Origin: Sphingomonas bacterium | Lineage (GTDB): Bacteria; Pseudomonadota; Alphaproteobacteria; Sphingomonadales; Sphingomonadaceae | Assembly (NCBI RefSeq): GCF_903642285.1 | Contig: NZ_CAHJWJ010000001.1 | Coordinates: forward strand, 62,001 to 126,000 | Direction: 5' to 3' | DNA: 64,000 bases | Shown here: positions 62,555-64,000 of the stretch, in pieces | Numbering within the stretch: the first letter of the stretch is position 1 | Layout: every line of letters starts with the position of its first letter | The notes under the pieces: generated by a model | Told to the model about the DNA's origin: nothing | Seen by the model: the letters and a program-made list of their open reading frames with translations, nothing else | The model's database searches: none | Position numbers and translations under genes: made by a program

Positions 62555-63703
62555 TTAGGTTTGCGGCAATTGTCCCAACGGGTCCACCGGTGTCCGTCCT
62601 TTGCGCAGTTCGAAATGCGCCTCGGGCCGGTCCGCGAAGCCGGTATCGCCCGACAGTGCGATCGTCTGCCCACGCTTCACGCTCTGACCGCGCTGGACGA
62701 GCAGCTTCGAAGCGTGCCCGTAGACGCTGGTCCAGCCATCGCCGTGCTTGACGATGACCAGGCCGCCCAAGGCCGCGATGCCGTCGCCGACATAGGCGAC
62801 GACGCCGTCTGCCGTCGCCCGGACCGGGGTCGCCACGGGCACCGCGATCTCGATGCCGTCGTTGCGCTCGCCACTGGCTCCGGGGCCGAAGCGCTTCACG
62901 ACGTGTCCGTCGACCGGCCACAGGAACCCGCCGGTCAGCCGCGCTGGCGCGACCACCGCGGCGGTGGGGGGCAGGACGCGCGTCGCGGTCGGCGCGGGGC
63001 GAACGGGGGTCTCGTTCCGCGCGAGCGCCGGTTCGCCGCCGGTCAGGATGTCGTCGATGTCGAGCCTGAAGGCGGACGCACGTTCGGCCCGGGTGGGGGC
63101 CGGTTGGCCCGGCGCGGTGCCGGGGATCAGCACACGCTGTCCGACGCGCAACGTATAGGGGTCCTGCAGATCGTTCGCGGCGACGATCCGCGACCATTCG
63201 ACGGCATAGGCGCGCGCGATCGCGATGCCGGTCTGGCCGGGGCGGACGAGGTGATAGCGTCCGGCGGGTATCTTCAGCCGCTGTCCGACATGGACCGGAT
63301 AGGGCGGTTCGATCGCGTTCGCGCGCGCGATCGCGTCCACCCCGGCACCGGTCCGGTCGGCGATCCGGCCGATCGTGTCGCCCGGCTGCACCGTGTAGCT
63401 GGCCTGCGCGACCATCGCCGCGTCGGCGGCGACCGGTCGCGCTTCCCATGCGGGGCGGGCGGCGGGCAGCGTGCTCACGCCCTGCGCGTCGGGGCGGTCG
63501 GCGGCGGCGTTCCGGTCCTCGTCGTCACGCGGCCGATCGCGCTGGTCGTCCGGTGGGGGCGCATGGCGATAGCGGGGGGTGGCGGTCGACCGGGCGTCGG
63601 GTGCCGGCCGGCTCCGGTAGGGCGGATCGGCGCGGGGGATGCAACCGGCAACCGTGATGCCCGTGGCCAATATCGCCATCGCATCGCGCCATGGTCCACG
63701 CAT
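62555..63703 (-). CDS. NlpD-like lipoprotein with LysM repeats and M23 peptidase domain
   Basis: 382 residues. Lipoprotein signal ILATGITVAGC, a disordered Arg/Pro/Asp-rich region to about 100, two LysM modules (SYTVQPGDTIGRIADRTGAG and YHLVRPGQTGIAIARAYAVE), and a C-terminal M23 domain. The M23 zinc motifs are degenerate: GERNDGIEIAV replaces the HxxxD ligands, while the late YGHASKLLV and ARxH-type AHFELRKG remain. NlpD proteins activate amidases rather than cleave themselves. Downstream of surE, as in E. coli but without pcm between. Confidence 0.9.
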   Translation of the reverse strand: MRGPWRDAMAILATGITVAGCIPRADPPYRSRPAPDARSTATPRYRHAPPPDDQRDRPRDDEDRNAAADRPDAQGVSTLPAARPAWEARPVAADAAMVAQASYTVQPGDTIGRIADRTGAGVDAIARANAIEPPYPVHVGQRLKIPAGRYHLVRPGQTGIAIARAYAVEWSRIVAANDLQDPYTLRVGQRVLIPGTAPGQPAPTRAERASAFRLDIDDILTGGEPALARNETPVRPAPTATRVLPPTAAVVAPARLTGGFLWPVDGHVVKRFGPGASGERNDGIEIAVPVATPVRATADGVVAYVGDGIAALGGLVIVKHGDGWTSVYGHASKLLVQRGQSVKRGQTIALSGDTGFADRPEAHFELRKGRTPVDPLGQLPQT

Positions 63704-63714
63704 CCTCGTCGTTC

Positions 63715-64000
63715 CTATCCGTATGCTTGCGCGAGCATAGCGAGCGAACCGCGGTGCGTCAGGTCGAGATGCAGCGGCGTGACCGCGATGTGATCCGCCG
63801 CGACCGCCTGCAGGTCGGTCGCCACGCCCGCCTCGATCGATTCGCGACGCATCGCCAGCCAGTAATAATCGAATCCGCGCGGGTCGGTGCGGTGATCCAT
63901 CCGGACCTGGCCATGATCGCGGTGCCCCTGCGCGACGACGCGGATGCCCTTGACCGCATCCGGCGCGGTCACCGGGAAGTTGACGTTGACCAGCGTGCGC
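63715..64000 (-). CDS. surE: 5'-nucleotidase SurE, C-terminal part (cut by window end)
   Basis: About 94 C-terminal codons are inside the window. The visible part starts RTLVNVNFPVTAPDAVKGIR, containing the SurE NVNFP motif, and continues RMDHRTDPRGFDYYWLAM and ADHIAVTPLHLDLTHRGSLA. Dephosphorylates nucleoside monophosphates under stress conditions. The N-terminal DDG metal site lies outside the window. Gene order surE then nlpD-like is conserved. Confidence 0.88.
   Translation of the reverse strand, partial: RTLVNVNFPVTAPDAVKGIRVVAQGHRDHGQVRMDHRTDPRGFDYYWLAMRRESIEAGVATDLQAVAADHIAVTPLHLDLTHRGSLAMLAQAYG

Overview
The window is a high-GC (roughly two-thirds G+C by eye) chromosomal segment of an alphaproteobacterium, most likely a Sphingomonas-type sphingomonad. 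Supporting signs are the housekeeping order ubiE-ubiB-(membrane protein)-coaBC-dut on one strand diverging from mutM-rpsT-dnaA, the ffs-dnaX-ybaB block, a type III (alanine racemase-fold) ornithine decarboxylase with a deoxyhypusine-synthase-like partner, sphingomonad-type exopolysaccharide genes, GANTC (CcrM-type) sites upstream of dnaA, and five dispersed REP-like palindromic elements. There is no sign of a prophage, insertion sequence, CRISPR array, rRNA or tRNA gene.

Layout. 1-8.4 kb: a small secreted His-rich peptide, a CzcCBA-type RND efflux operon (minus strand) and a divergent PmrA/QseB-like two-component system; a CTTAC-N6-CTTAC direct repeat lies between the two operons. 8.4-11.1 kb: a second, oppositely oriented two-component system (EnvZ/OmpR-like) downstream of a secreted three-EF-hand protein. 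11.2-16.5 kb: acyl-CoA metabolism (thioesterase, acyl-CoA ligase, a decayed SDR pseudogene, two acyl-CoA dehydrogenases). 16.5-20.2 kb: K+-independent H+-pyrophosphatase, ThiL and a peroxiredoxin. 20.4-32.4 kb: polysaccharide precursor genes (rfbA, rfbB, wecC, wecB, galU and an initiating polyprenyl glycosylphosphotransferase) interspersed with a PDZ/M48 peptidase, cysS, rpsU, an FKBP, a small membrane protein and a metallophosphatase.

32.4-41.7 kb: a seven-gene, tightly coupled minus-strand operon (ubiE, ubiB, membrane protein, coaBC, dut, secreted protein, ThiF/MoeB) and the divergent mutM, rpsT, dnaA. 41.8-50.7 kb: secB-murJ-trpS, a Tim44-like protein, MltA (whose N-terminus is encoded by a REP element), Smr, DapE, GST, a small HTH-like protein, MAPEG and a secreted protein. 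50.7-54.2 kb: polyamine genes (type III decarboxylase followed by the deoxyhypusine-synthase homologue) with a long 5' leader, and a divergent threonine-dehydratase-like enzyme. 54.2-58.8 kb: a small membrane protein, a lower-GC DUF5946-like gene, an alpha/beta hydrolase that lacks the nucleophile serine, two tandem cysteine desulfurases plus a [2Fe-2S] ferredoxin, and a His/Gly/Tyr-rich secreted peptide. 58.8-64 kb: SRP RNA with its promoter, dnaX, ybaB, tyrS, an NlpD-like LysM/M23 lipoprotein and the C-terminal part of SurE, cut by the window end.

No wholly new multi-gene system is evident. The most unusual observations are the REP element that supplies the start codon and signal-peptide region of mltA, the leader and arrangement of the polyamine genes, the GANTC cluster and candidate promoter upstream of dnaA, the Ser-to-Gly change in the alpha/beta hydrolase, and the tandem desulfurase-ferredoxin unit.
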